Of a stretch of 64,000 nucleotides of DNA, positions 16,627 to 24,892 are shown in pieces. The notes under the pieces were generated by a model. It made no database searches. It was not told the DNA's origin and was given only the letters and a program-made list of their open reading frames with translations. Origin of the DNA: Sphingomonas sp. IBVSS2 (GTDB taxonomy: Bacteria; Pseudomonadota; Alphaproteobacteria; Sphingomonadales; Sphingomonadaceae). The first letter of the stretch is position 1, and each line of letters starts with the position of its first letter. The DNA lies in contig NZ_NFUR01000001.1 in the NCBI RefSeq assembly GCF_002127225.1, positions 1,055,592-1,119,591 of the forward strand, written 5' to 3'. Position numbers and translations under genes: made by a program.

Positions 16627-17712
16627 TCACCGGGCCGCCAGGCTCACCCGCCCGCCCGCATGCCGCTCCAGCCGCCCGGCCAGCTCCAGCTCGAGCAGCA
16701 CCGTCTGCACCACCGCCGGCGCCAGCCCCGATTGCCGGATCAGCTCGTCCGCCGCCACCGGCACCGGCCCGAGCAGCCCGGCCACAGCGCGGCGATCCGC
16801 ATCGCCCGCATCCTCGGGCGGCGGGCCGCGCCAGCCGGCGCCCGGCACCCGCACGGCCCGCGGGTCGATCGGGCGGACCATCTCCAGAATGTCGTCCACG
16901 CCCTGCACCAGGGTCGCGCCCTCGCGGATCAGCAGGTTGCAGCCCTGCGCCCGCGGGTCGAGCGGCGAGCCGGGCACCGCCATCACTTCGCGCCCGGCCT
17001 CGGCGGCGATCCGGGCGGTGATCAGCGAGCCGGAGCGCGGCGCCGCTTCCACCACCACCGTGCCGAGCGCGAGCCCGGCGATGATCCGGTTGCGCGCAGG
17101 GAAGAAGCGGGCGAGCGGCTCGGTGCCCGGCGGCTGCTCGGCCAGCAACAGCCCTTCGCGTGCCACGCGCTCCTGCAGCTCGCGATTCTCGGGCGGGAAG
17201 GCGATGTCGATCCCGCTCGCGATCACACCCACCGTGCCGCTGGCGAGCGAGCCGACATGCGCGGCGGTGTCGATCCCCCGTGCCAGCCCCGAGACCAGCG
17301 TCACCCCGGCCTCGCCCAGCCCGAGCGCGAGCTGGCGGGCGAAGCGACAGGCGGCGGCCGAGGCGTTGCGGGCGCCGACGATGGCGACGGTGGGGCGGGC
17401 GAGCAGCGCCGGCCGGCCCCGCAGGATCAGCGCGGGCGGCGCATTCTCCAGCTCGGCAAGGAGCGGAGGATAGTCCGCATCCTCCAGGAACAGGTAGCGC
17501 GCGCCCAGCCGCTCGACGGCCGCGATCTCGCGCCGCACCGCGCCCGGATCCGCGATCACCGGCGCCCGCCCGCCGCCACGCGCGGCCAGCATCGGCAGCG
17601 CGTCGAGCGCCGCCTCGGCGGTGCCGAAGCGGGCGATCAACTGGGCATAGGTGACGGGGCCGATATTGGCGGAGCGCAACAGCCTTAGCCGTGCCTCCCG
17701 CGTGTCAGCCAC
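16627..17712 (-). CDS. dprA: DNA-processing protein DprA
   Basis: The product is 361 residues. It binds incoming single-stranded DNA and loads RecA during natural transformation. The Rossmann-like core is clear: VAIVGARNASAAA, LVSGLARGIDTAAH, GVIASGID, the FPARNRIIAGL block and SGSLITARIAAE, then MAVPGSP. An N-terminal SAM-like region and a C-terminal winged helix (LIRQSGLAPAVVQTVLLELELAGRLE) complete the usual layout. It overlaps plsY by 8 bp. No other competence genes are in the window. Confidence 0.94.
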   Translation of the reverse strand: MADTREARLRLLRSANIGPVTYAQLIARFGTAEAALDALPMLAARGGGRAPVIADPGAVRREIAAVERLGARYLFLEDADYPPLLAELENAPPALILRGRPALLARPTVAIVGARNASAAACRFARQLALGLGEAGVTLVSGLARGIDTAAHVGSLASGTVGVIASGIDIAFPPENRELQERVAREGLLLAEQPPGTEPLARFFPARNRIIAGLALGTVVVEAAPRSGSLITARIAAEAGREVMAVPGSPLDPRAQGCNLLIREGATLVQGVDDILEMVRPIDPRAVRVPGAGWRGPPPEDAGDADRRAVAGLLGPVPVAADELIRQSGLAPAVVQTVLLELELAGRLERHAGGRVSLAAR

Positions 17713-18310
17713 TTTTCTTCCCGATGCGGGGCTCGGTGCCGTTCAGCAGGCGATCGATGTTGGCGCGGTGCTTCCACAGCACGATCATCGCCAGCGCGAG
17801 CAGCATCAGCACCAGCTCGATCCGCCCGAAAAAGGCGGCGCTCACCGGCGCGCTGATCGCCGCGCTCATCCCCGCGAGCGAGGAGATGCGCAGGATCGCC
17901 AGCAGCCCGAGCCAGACCACCGCGAACACGATCGCCGAGGGCCAGTGGAGCGCGAGCACCACGCCCATCATGGTCGCCACGCCCTTGCCCCCGTTGAAGC
18001 GCAGCCACACCGGATAGCAATGGCCGATGAACGCGGCGAGCCCGCCCAATATGCCGCCGCCCGGCACGAGCATGCCGGCGATCCACACCGCGGCGGCACC
18101 CTTGGCGAGATCGAGCAGCAAAGTCGCGGCCGCCAGCCCCTTGCGGCCGGTGCGCAGCACGTTGGTCGCGCCGATGTTGCCCGAGCCGATCTGGCGCAGG
18201 TCGCCGGCGCCGAAGAAGCGCGTGAGCAGCAGCCCGAACGGAATCGAGCCCAGCAGATAGCCGAGCAGCAAGACCCCTGCGGGAGCGAGCCATGGAATGT
18301 CGGTCGTCAA
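17705..18310 (-). CDS. plsY: Glycerol-3-phosphate acyltransferase PlsY
   Basis: The product is 201 residues from a TTG at 18310, preceded by GGGGGATGA. Longer in-frame versions lack family similarity. It is an inner-membrane enzyme that acylates glycerol-3-phosphate using acyl-phosphate, the first step of phospholipid synthesis. The family blocks are GYLLGSIPFGLLL, IGSGNIGATNVLR and the loop FNGGKGVATMMG. About five membrane segments. It overlaps dprA by 8 bp, an arrangement often seen in alphaproteobacteria. Confidence 0.92.
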   Translation of the reverse strand: MTTDIPWLAPAGVLLLGYLLGSIPFGLLLTRFFGAGDLRQIGSGNIGATNVLRTGRKGLAAATLLLDLAKGAAAVWIAGMLVPGGGILGGLAAFIGHCYPVWLRFNGGKGVATMMGVVLALHWPSAIVFAVVWLGLLAILRISSLAGMSAAISAPVSAAFFGRIELVLMLLALAMIVLWKHRANIDRLLNGTEPRIGKKSG

Positions 18311-18447
18311 TTCATCCCCCTGCGCCCGCCAACATAGTGGCTGGCGGGGACGGTGCAATGACGCGGATGACGCCCAATCGGATGTATCGGCCGGTTGCAT
18401 CGGCGCGAGGTTGACGCTGCCCCGCGCCCGGCCCATGCCGCGCGGCG

Positions 18448-19245
18448 ATGTCCGACGATCGGTCCCTCCTGTTCTTCGATTCCGGCATGGGCGGGCTCTC
18501 GGTGCTTGCGCCCTGCGCGGCGCTGCTGCCGCAGGCGCCGCTCGTCTATGTCGCCGATTCGGCGGGCTTTCCCTATGGCACCCGCAGCGAGGGCGAGATC
18601 GCCGCGCGCGTGCCCGCCCTGCTCGGCCGCCTTGCCGAGCGCTATGATCCGCGCCTGATCGTCATTGCCTGCAACACCGCGTCCACGATCGCGCTCCAGC
18701 ATGTCCGTGCCGCGCTCGACGTGCCGATCGTCGGCACCGTTCCGGCGATCAAGCCGGCCGCGGCGATCAGCGAGACGCGGGTGATCGGCGTGCTGGGCAC
18801 CGAGGCGACGGTGCGCCAGCCCTATGTCGACGATCTCGCGGCGCGCTTCGCCGGCGATTGCACGGTGTTGCGCCACGGCTCCGCCGAGCTGGTCGAGATC
18901 GCGGAGGCCGCGCTGGAAGGGGTGCCCCCGATCCCGGCGCGGATGCGCGCCGTGCTCGCCGGGCTGTTCGGCCAGCCGGGGGGCGAACGGATCGACGTGA
19001 TCGTCAATGCCTGCACGCATTTCCCGCTGGTCGAGGGCGAACTCGCCGCCGCGGCGCCGCATCCCGTGCGCTTCGTCGATGGCGGCCCAGGCATCGCCCG
19101 GCGCGTCGCGCATCTGACCCAGGGACAGGGCTGGCCCTCTGCGCCGGTGCCGGGAAAGGCGGTGTTCACGGCGCGCAGCGCGCGGACCGAGATGCTCGCG
19201 CCGGCCCTGGCGCGGTACGGCCTGGTCGAGATCGAATCGCTCTAG
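18448..19245 (+). CDS. murI: Glutamate racemase
   Basis: The product is 265 residues. It converts L- to D-glutamate for peptidoglycan. The two catalytic cysteines are Cys75 in ACNTAST and Cys189 in NACTHFPL. The N-terminal FFDSGMGGLSVL and the YVADSAGFPYGTRS block are typical. It is divergent from plsY across 137 bp and monocistronic. A TTGACG about 35 bp before the start could be a -35 element, with no convincing -10. Confidence 0.94.
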   Translation: MSDDRSLLFFDSGMGGLSVLAPCAALLPQAPLVYVADSAGFPYGTRSEGEIAARVPALLGRLAERYDPRLIVIACNTASTIALQHVRAALDVPIVGTVPAIKPAAAISETRVIGVLGTEATVRQPYVDDLAARFAGDCTVLRHGSAELVEIAEAALEGVPPIPARMRAVLAGLFGQPGGERIDVIVNACTHFPLVEGELAAAAPHPVRFVDGGPGIARRVAHLTQGQGWPSAPVPGKAVFTARSARTEMLAPALARYGLVEIESL

Positions 19246-19270
19246 GCGGGGGATTCACATCCTCTCCCTC

Positions 19271-19404
19271 GTCATCCCCGCGCAGGCGGGGATCCAGGGC
19301 CAGACGCGGGAGTCACGCAACTCGGTTTGGCATCTCCGGTGCCCATGGGCGATTGCTTCGATTGTCGCGGGTCACCCCCGATCCGCGCCTGCGCGAGGAT
19401 GGCG
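19271..19404. repeat. Palindromic intergenic repeat, CGTCATCCCCGC type
   Basis: CGTCATCCCCGCGCAGGCGGGGATCC at the left and, inverted, CCCCGATCCGCGCCTGCGCGAGGATGG at the right flank a less structured centre. Each end can fold on itself and the two ends can pair with each other. Shorter relatives are at 38658-38736 and 45791-45824. No coding potential. It resembles REP/BIME-type elements. Confidence 0.6.
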
Positions 19405-19436
19405 GATGGCGGAATGCCGGGTCCCGAACCCGGCCG

Positions 19437-19607
19437 TCAGGCCTGGACGCAGGGAATGGCGACGACGGCGATGTCGCGCAGCCGCGCCGAATAGCGATCG
19501 GCCATTTCCAGATGGACGCGCCGCGCGATCATGTCGTCGCTGCGTGCGGCATGCTCGCGCTCCTGGCGCTCGCGTCTGGCGAAATATTCCATGTCCCTGA
19601 CCGTCAT
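19437..19607 (-). CDS. Small conserved-looking protein, 56 residues
   Basis: The start is ATG at 19607 with GGAG eight bases upstream. An in-frame extension to 19688 exists but lacks that support. The product is charged and helical (MEYFARRERQEREHAARSDD, then RRVHLEMADRYSARLRD), ending IPCVQA. It resembles short sphingomonad proteins that end in an HLE-ADRY helix, which is an impression rather than a match. It lies in the gap between murI and hemA on the opposite strand. Function unknown. Confidence 0.55.
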   Translation of the reverse strand: MTVRDMEYFARRERQEREHAARSDDMIARRVHLEMADRYSARLRDIAVVAIPCVQA

Positions 19608-19753
19608 GGCCCGATGCTCCTGTTCAAGGCGGGGCGCGCTGGGTCTCTCAGCCGCGGGTCTGCTCGATAGCCGAGTCGCTCGCGACATCTCCTGCTTACC
19701 ACAAGTCGCGCCGTTCCCGCAGCAATCCCTATCGATTCCGGACCAATGGCATT

Positions 19754-19767
19754 TTGTTTTCGATCAA
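19754..19767. promoter_or_regulatory. FNR/CRP-family-like box upstream of hemA
   Basis: TTGTT-TTCG-ATCAA matches the FNR consensus TTGAT-N4-ATCAA at nine of ten positions. It lies 75 bp before the hemA start in an AT-richer stretch. FnrL-type control of hemA is known in other alphaproteobacteria. Binding here is inference. Confidence 0.5.
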
Positions 19768-19841
19768 AGGAGGGACGGGGCGTTCCGATTAGGCATTATG
19801 TCCAACTGGAAATCGCCGGATTTTGGCGATAGGAACGCTGC

Positions 19842-21083
19842 ATGCACAGCGCAGACAGCCCCGCGCCCGTCGACTATTCCCGGGTTTTCTCGTCCGCGAT
19901 CGACCGGCTGCACGCCGAGGGCCGCTACCGCGTCTTCATCGATATCCTGCGCAACAAGGGCATGTTCCCCAACGCGCGCTGCTTCGCCGGCCATAACGGC
20001 CCGAAGCCGATCACCGTCTGGTGCTCGAACGACTATCTGGCGATGGGCCAGCATCCCAAGGTGATCGCGGCGATGGAGGAGGCGCTGCACGATGTCGGCG
20101 CCGGCTCGGGCGGCACGCGCAACATCGGCGGCAACACCCATTATCACATCGAGCTGGAGCATGAGCTCGCCGATCTCCACGGCAAGCAGGGCGCGCTGCT
20201 CTTCACGTCCGGCTATGTCTCCAACGAAGCGACGCTCTCGACGCTCGCCAAGATCCTGCCCGGCTGCATCGTCTATTCGGACGAACTCAACCATGCCTCG
20301 ATGATCGCCGGCATCCGCAATTCGGGCTGCGAGAAGCGCGTCTTCCGCCACAACGACCTGGCCCATCTCGAGGCACTGCTCGCGGCGGACGATCCCGCGG
20401 TGCCCAAGCTGATCGCCTTCGAGAGCGTCTATTCGATGGATGCCGACATCGCCCCGATCGCCGCGATCTGCGACCTGGCCGACAAGTACAACGCGCTGAC
20501 CTATCTCGACGAGGTCCATGCCGTCGGCATGTACGGCCCGCGCGGCGGCGGCATTTCGGAGCGCGACGGCGTTGCGGACCGGCTGACGATCATCGAGGGC
20601 ACGCTCGGCAAGGCGTTCGGCGTGATGGGCGGCTATATCGCGGCCGACCAGATGATCATCGACGTGATCCGCAGCTATGCGCCGGGCTTCATCTTCACCA
20701 CCTCGCTCTCGCCCGTGCTCGTCGCCGGCGCGCTGGCCAGCGTGAAGCATCTGAAGGGCTCCACCGGCGAGCGCGACGGCCAGCAGGCGGCCGCGGCGAA
20801 GCTGAAGGCGATGATGGCCGATGCGGGCCTGCCGGTGATGCCGTCGACCACGCATATCGTGCCGCTGATGGTCGGCGATCCGGTCAAGGCCAAGAAGATC
20901 AGCGACATCCTGCTCGCCGAATATGGCGTCTACGTCCAGCCGATCAATTATCCCACCGTGCCGCGTGGCACCGAGCGGCTACGCTTCACGCCCGGCCCCG
21001 CGCATGACGAGGCCATGATGCGCGATCTGGTCGACGCACTGGTCGAGATCTGGGGCCGGCTGGAGCTTCGCCGCGCGGCCTGA
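19842..21083 (+). CDS. hemA: 5-aminolevulinate synthase
   Basis: The product is 413 residues. This PLP enzyme condenses glycine and succinyl-CoA to 5-aminolevulinate, the first step of heme synthesis by the C4 route used in alphaproteobacteria. The PLP lysine is Lys257 in [14 protein letters not shown]. The glycine-rich [17 protein letters not shown] (near 87-102) and [16 protein letters not shown] are family blocks. Length is normal. A long leader precedes it, with an FNR-like box at 19754-19767. It is not in an operon with other heme genes here. Confidence 0.96.
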   Translation: MHSADSPAPVDYSRVFSSAIDRLHAEGRYRVFIDILRNKGMFPNARCFAGHNGPKPITVWCSNDYLAMGQHPKVIAAMEEALHDVGAGSGGTRNIGGNTHYHIELEHELADLHGKQGALLFTSGYVSNEATLSTLAKILPGCIVYSDELNHASMIAGIRNSGCEKRVFRHNDLAHLEALLAADDPAVPKLIAFESVYSMDADIAPIAAICDLADKYNALTYLDEVHAVGMYGPRGGGISERDGVADRLTIIEGTLGKAFGVMGGYIAADQMIIDVIRSYAPGFIFTTSLSPVLVAGALASVKHLKGSTGERDGQQAAAAKLKAMMADAGLPVMPSTTHIVPLMVGDPVKAKKISDILLAEYGVYVQPINYPTVPRGTERLRFTPGPAHDEAMMRDLVDALVEIWGRLELRRAA

Positions 21084-21162
21084 GGCTGTTCCTCCGATGC
21101 GCGCCCTCCCTGCGAGGGCGGGGAGGGCGGATCTGGTTCAAGGGCTTGCACGGGTTCCCACC

Positions 21163-21699
21163 CTAGGCGTCGTCGTCGTCCCTGTCCCGTGCCGGCAGGA
21201 AGCGGCTGTTGCGCAGCAATCCGGCCGAGACCAGCGACACCAGCGCGCCCACCGGGAAGATCTCCGCGAAGGTCATCGGCAGCCGGAACAGGGGATTGTG
21301 ATAGGTGGCGCGGAAGCCTTCCACCTCCGCCTTGGCCTGGGCCAGCGCATCGCCGCTCAGTCCCTCGAGCTGCGCGCCGGCGAACTTGTCGATGAACGCG
21401 TCGATGCCGATCAGGTGGAGCGCCACATCCCAGCACAGCGCATAGACGATCCCCGCGACCAGGCTGATGCCCAGCCCCAGCGCGAATGCGGGCAGGAAGC
21501 GGATCACGCCGCCCTGCGTCACGTCGCGCTGGCGCTTGATCGCGATGAAGATGGTGCTCAGGCCGATCAGCATGATCAGATAGCCGATCGCCATGCCATA
21601 TTGGCCGGTGGCGCCTTCGAAGTTCAGCACGACGACGGACAGCATGCCGCCGGCGATCAGCCCGCCGATCATGCCATATGCCAGGATGGTGCGCAGCAT
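21163..21699 (-). CDS. DUF4199 membrane protein
   Basis: The product is 178 residues. It begins with a glycine-rich helix (ILAYGMIGGLIAGGMLS), then GMAIGYLIMLIGLSTIFIAIKRQRD, a helix around LPAFALGLGISLVAGIVYAL and a last one near LPMTFAEIFPVGALVSLVSAGLL. The four-helix pattern and the IAIKRQRD step are those of DUF4199. The tail is acidic (DRDDDDA). Function unknown. It lies downstream of a membrane-anchored LuxR-type regulator on the same strand, 127 bp away. Confidence 0.8.
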   Translation of the reverse strand: MLRTILAYGMIGGLIAGGMLSVVVLNFEGATGQYGMAIGYLIMLIGLSTIFIAIKRQRDVTQGGVIRFLPAFALGLGISLVAGIVYALCWDVALHLIGIDAFIDKFAGAQLEGLSGDALAQAKAEVEGFRATYHNPLFRLPMTFAEIFPVGALVSLVSAGLLRNSRFLPARDRDDDDA

Positions 21700-21781
21700 T
21701 TCGCGTCTCCCCTTGCTCCAGGTTGCGCCCGGAAGAGGCCATGGGCAAGCCCGCGGCGCAATCGCCCGAAAGGATGATTTG

Positions 21782-21836
21782 CGTGAAATGAACGGGAGGG
21801 GCAGGGGCCCTCCTGCCGGGAGGACGTTATTTCACG
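21782..21836. other. Nested inverted repeats at the end of the LuxR-type gene
   Basis: CGTGAAAT (21782-21789) and ATTTCACG (21829-21836) form an outer stem around an inner GGCAGG/CCTGCC stem. The outer right arm overlaps the TAA of the LuxR-type gene (minus strand). This could be a transcript-end structure. There is no clear T-run. Confidence 0.4.
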
Positions 21837-22243
21837 ATCCCCAGTTCCCGCGCCCGCGCCACTGCGTCTCCGCGACGCTTGGCGCCGAGCTTCTCCAGCA
21901 GCCGCGCGACATGCGTCTTCACGGTGTTCGGCGAAACGCCCAGCCGCTCGGCGATCTCCTGGTTCGACCGGCCGGCGCGCAGTTCCTCCAGCACTTCCAG
22001 CTCGCGTGGCGAAAGTCCCAGCGTCTCCACGGCCTGCGGATTGCCGTCGAAGCTGCGCGCGGCCGGCCGTGCCATCCCCTTCATGCCCAGGAACAGGCCC
22101 AGCGCCAGGAAGCCGCAGGCGATCAGGAAGATATAGACGTCGCCGATATGCGAGCGCACGAGCCGCTGATAGTCGAGCCATTCGAGCAGCAGCGTGCCCG
22201 CCGCCAGAAGCGCGCCGTACAGGACGATGCGCTTCCACATCAT
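21827..22243 (-). CDS. Membrane-anchored LuxR-type HTH regulator
   Basis: The product is 138 residues. Two membrane helices (IVLYGALLAAGTLLLEWL and VYIFLIACGFLALGLFLGM) precede a LuxR/GerE-type helix-turn-helix (residues about 74-134: LSPRELEVLEELRAGRSNQEIAERLGV, then SPNTVKTHVARLLEKLGAKRR). No receiver or sensory domain is present, so it is not a classical response regulator. The DNA-binding part would be cytoplasmic and tethered. It is followed by a DUF4199 membrane protein on the same strand, which it may control. Confidence 0.85.
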   Translation of the reverse strand: MMWKRIVLYGALLAAGTLLLEWLDYQRLVRSHIGDVYIFLIACGFLALGLFLGMKGMARPAARSFDGNPQAVETLGLSPRELEVLEELRAGRSNQEIAERLGVSPNTVKTHVARLLEKLGAKRRGDAVARARELGIVK

Positions 22244-22247
22244 GCGC

Positions 22248-22910
22248 TCAGTCCCGCGTCAGCGTCGCGCTCCACACATAGCCGCGCAGGGAGGAGCGGA
22301 AGTCGAGCCGCAGGCCCTGCTCCTCGGCGATGCGCTTCAGCACGGCGGGCAGTTCGGCGCGTGGGAACACGTGGAAGTCGTTGAGCGACTTGAAATGGAG
22401 CCGCTTGGCGAACCCCGGCAGCCGCTCATACTGGCCGAAATCGACGATGTGCAGGCTGCCGCCCGGCGCCAGCGCCCTGGCCCCCAGCTCGATCGCCTCC
22501 ACCCAGGGCGGGATCATCGAGAGGGTGTAGCTCATGAACACCCGGTCGAGCTTCTCCAGCCCGAACAGGCTGGTCACGTCGAACGCGCCCGCATCGCCCT
22601 GCGCCAGCGTGATCCTGCCGCTCAGGCCGTTCTTCTCGACCGAGGCGCGCGCAGTTTCCAGCATCGCTTCGCTGATGTCGAAGCCGAAGAAGCGCGCCTG
22701 TGGGAAGCGCTTCGCCGCGACGATCAGGTTGCGCGCGGTGCCGCAGCCCACCTCCAGCACCGTCCCGCCCTCGGGCGGGTTCAGCCCGCGGATCAGCGCA
22801 TCGCGCCCCAGCAGGTAGAATTTGCGCGTGAAATCGTAGAAATGGCGATGGAGCGCATAGGTCGCGTCCATCAGCCCCTTCTGGTCGGCCCCCCCGGTCG
22901 CGGCACTCAT
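22248..22910 (-). CDS. btaB: Betaine-lipid N-methyltransferase BtaB
   Basis: The product is 220 residues. The SAM-binding motif is VLEVGCGTARNLI (near residue 51), with an acidic FGFDISEAMLE strand. BtaB methylates diacylglyceryl-homoserine three times to form the betaine lipid DGTS. The family call rests mainly on linkage: it starts inside the end of btaA (4-bp overlap). The HFYDFTRKFYLLGRDALI segment also resembles the rhizobial enzyme. Membrane-associated. Confidence 0.85.
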   Translation of the reverse strand: MSAATGGADQKGLMDATYALHRHFYDFTRKFYLLGRDALIRGLNPPEGGTVLEVGCGTARNLIVAAKRFPQARFFGFDISEAMLETARASVEKNGLSGRITLAQGDAGAFDVTSLFGLEKLDRVFMSYTLSMIPPWVEAIELGARALAPGGSLHIVDFGQYERLPGFAKRLHFKSLNDFHVFPRAELPAVLKRIAEEQGLRLDFRSSLRGYVWSATLTRD

Positions 22911-24151
22911 GCGTGCGGCTTCAGCGTCCAGACGTGCGTCGCGCCATAGACCGAGGAGCGGTCGCGGCGCGTCCAGTCGTCGAGCTTGGCCTGGTCCTCA
23001 TATTCCCACTGATCCAGGATCGCGTCGGGGATATGGCCCTTCACCACGTCGGGGATCGCCGCGGTGCGATAGAGCACGCGGGCACCGGGCTTGGCGGTAC
23101 GGGTGATCTCGTTCCAGATGCGGGTGAGTTGCTCGTCGGTCATCCAGTCCTGCGCGTCGAGCAGGATGAAGCGATCGAGCGACTGGGCGGGCATCGATTC
23201 GAGATAGTCGGCATAGTTGGTGTGGCGGATCTCGACGCGGTCGGCCCGCGCGCGCACCACATCCCAGTTCTTCGCTTCGAGATAGGGCGGCAGCGGCGCG
23301 TCCGGCCCTTCGCCATAACCGCGGCCGAATGCCTGCCAGGCGTAGAAATTGTCCTTCAGGTCGAAGTCGCAGGCGAGCTTGCGCAGGCGGCTCCTGAGCG
23401 CGCCGGTGATCCCGGCCTGGTCGTCGACCTTGAGCAGGTCGTACTGCGCCGGCGGAATGCCGAAGCCGAACAGCGCGGCGGGCTGGTCGACCAGCCAGCG
23501 CAGGAACTTCTTCTCGAAGAAGGGCGCGAAGCGCGTCTCGAAGATCTGGCGCTGCTCCTCGATGGTCTTCGCCGCCAGGATCTCGCGCGGATCGATGCCA
23601 TAGCGGTGCGCGAGCCAGTGGACGAAGCCGATCAGCCGGCCGAGCAGCCCGTATTTGTAGAAGCCGTGCCGGAACGCGTCGATCCGGCGGGTGCCGTTCA
23701 GCCCGCGGCGTTCCCAATAATCGCGATAGGGCGCATCGAGGTGCGGCGCGATGTGCTGGCGATAGGCTTCGACATTCTCCGCCTTGTTCGCCTGGCCGAA
23801 GAAGCGGTGGAACGCAGCATAGTCGGGCAGGTTCAGCGCCGCCTGCTTCTTGAGGTTGTTGAGCGCGATGTGCGCCGGGTTCAGGTCCACCGCGGTGATC
23901 CTGGCCGGGTTCGCCGTCAGATACGAGAAGACGTTGCACCCGCCCGAGGCGATCGTCACCATGTGATGATCCGGCTGGAGCTGCAGCGCCTCCATGTCGA
24001 TCACCGGGTCTTCCCAGATCTGCGGATAGACCAGGCCCCGGAACGCGAAAGTGAAGGCGCGCTCGAGCAGGCCTTCCTTGGTCATGTGCTCGTGGCGGTG
24101 CACGGCACCGCGCACGGCGACATTCTTCGGCGTCTTGGTAATCGAACCCAT
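22907..24151 (-). CDS. btaA: Diacylglycerol 3-amino-3-carboxypropyltransferase BtaA
   Basis: The product is 414 residues from MGSITKTPKNV. An upstream in-frame ATG at 24193 is less likely. It moves the aminocarboxypropyl group of SAM to diacylglycerol, the committed step of DGTS synthesis. The DUF3419 fold is seen from YPQIWEDPVIDMEAL, the SAM-site IASGGCNVFSYLTANPARITAVDLNPAH, and the late FILLDAQDWM. In Rhodobacter and Sinorhizobium these genes are induced by phosphate limitation. Two GTCA half-sites spaced 11 bp (24223-24237) lie upstream, but in the opposite orientation to a standard Pho box. Confidence 0.9.
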   Translation of the reverse strand: MGSITKTPKNVAVRGAVHRHEHMTKEGLLERAFTFAFRGLVYPQIWEDPVIDMEALQLQPDHHMVTIASGGCNVFSYLTANPARITAVDLNPAHIALNNLKKQAALNLPDYAAFHRFFGQANKAENVEAYRQHIAPHLDAPYRDYWERRGLNGTRRIDAFRHGFYKYGLLGRLIGFVHWLAHRYGIDPREILAAKTIEEQRQIFETRFAPFFEKKFLRWLVDQPAALFGFGIPPAQYDLLKVDDQAGITGALRSRLRKLACDFDLKDNFYAWQAFGRGYGEGPDAPLPPYLEAKNWDVVRARADRVEIRHTNYADYLESMPAQSLDRFILLDAQDWMTDEQLTRIWNEITRTAKPGARVLYRTAAIPDVVKGHIPDAILDQWEYEDQAKLDDWTRRDRSSVYGATHVWTLKPHA

Positions 24152-24251
24152 CAGTGACTCCTGGGCGCCCGGCGGGCGGCGGCGTTCCGCCACGCCCTAT
24201 TACCCCTTTGTGACGAACCGGCGTCACCCTTGGGTCAGGAGTGCTGTAAAA

Positions 24252-24845
24252 TCAATCCCGTGTCATGCTCCCGGCCGTCGGCCAATCGGTATCGCCGACG
24301 CGTTTCAGCGTCATCCGGAAGAAGGGGCGGGGCGGCTGGCCGTCGGCGACGAAGTCGCCGGTCTCGGTCCAGGTCGTGCCGTCGAAGCTCGCCTTGTACC
24401 GCACGCGGGCAGTGGGGCCGGCCGGCACTTCCCAGGCATAGCCCCGCTCGGCCGCGATCAGCGGGAAGCTGCCCGATCGGCCGCCCGTGTGGCTCGCCAT
24501 GGTGAAGGCCTTCGCGGCGGGATCGTAGGAGACGACGGCGAAAGCGTTGAACGGCACCTTGCCGTCCGCGCCGAACGACTTGCCTTCGATCAGCGTGATC
24601 GTGCCGCCGAGCAGCGTGCCGACGCGTTCGGTATGCGTCACCACCAGCTCCTTGCCGCCCGGCATCTGTATCCGCGCCTCGCCGCGCCATCTGCCGTGCA
24701 TCCAGTCGAGCTTGTGCATCGCTTCGGCCTGCGCGGCCATGGCGGCGGTGTCGGCGGCCTGGGCGTGCGCCGCTGCGGCGGGCAGGGCGAGCGCGGCGAG
24801 CGTGGAGGCGAAACGGAACATGGGGCGGAACAGGGGGCGAAGCAT
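24252..24845 (-). CDS. Exported lipocalin-like protein of unknown function
   Basis: The product is 197 residues with a signal peptide (FRFASTLAALALPAAAAHA, cleavage after AHA or AQA). The mature part begins with a helix, then WMHGRWRGEARIQMPGGKEL, and runs on in beta-strand pattern to FFRMTLKRV. This shape (a tryptophan-rich first strand, then repeated strands) is that of DUF1579-like or lipocalin-like domains. No active site is visible. Its start could also be the ATG nine codons in. Confidence 0.65.
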   Translation of the reverse strand: MLRPLFRPMFRFASTLAALALPAAAAHAQAADTAAMAAQAEAMHKLDWMHGRWRGEARIQMPGGKELVVTHTERVGTLLGGTITLIEGKSFGADGKVPFNAFAVVSYDPAAKAFTMASHTGGRSGSFPLIAAERGYAWEVPAGPTARVRYKASFDGTTWTETGDFVADGQPPRPFFRMTLKRVGDTDWPTAGSMTRD

Positions 24846-24892
24846 GGGGTCTCCCGTTGTGATCCCGGGCCGCGCATGGCAGCCTATCCGCC

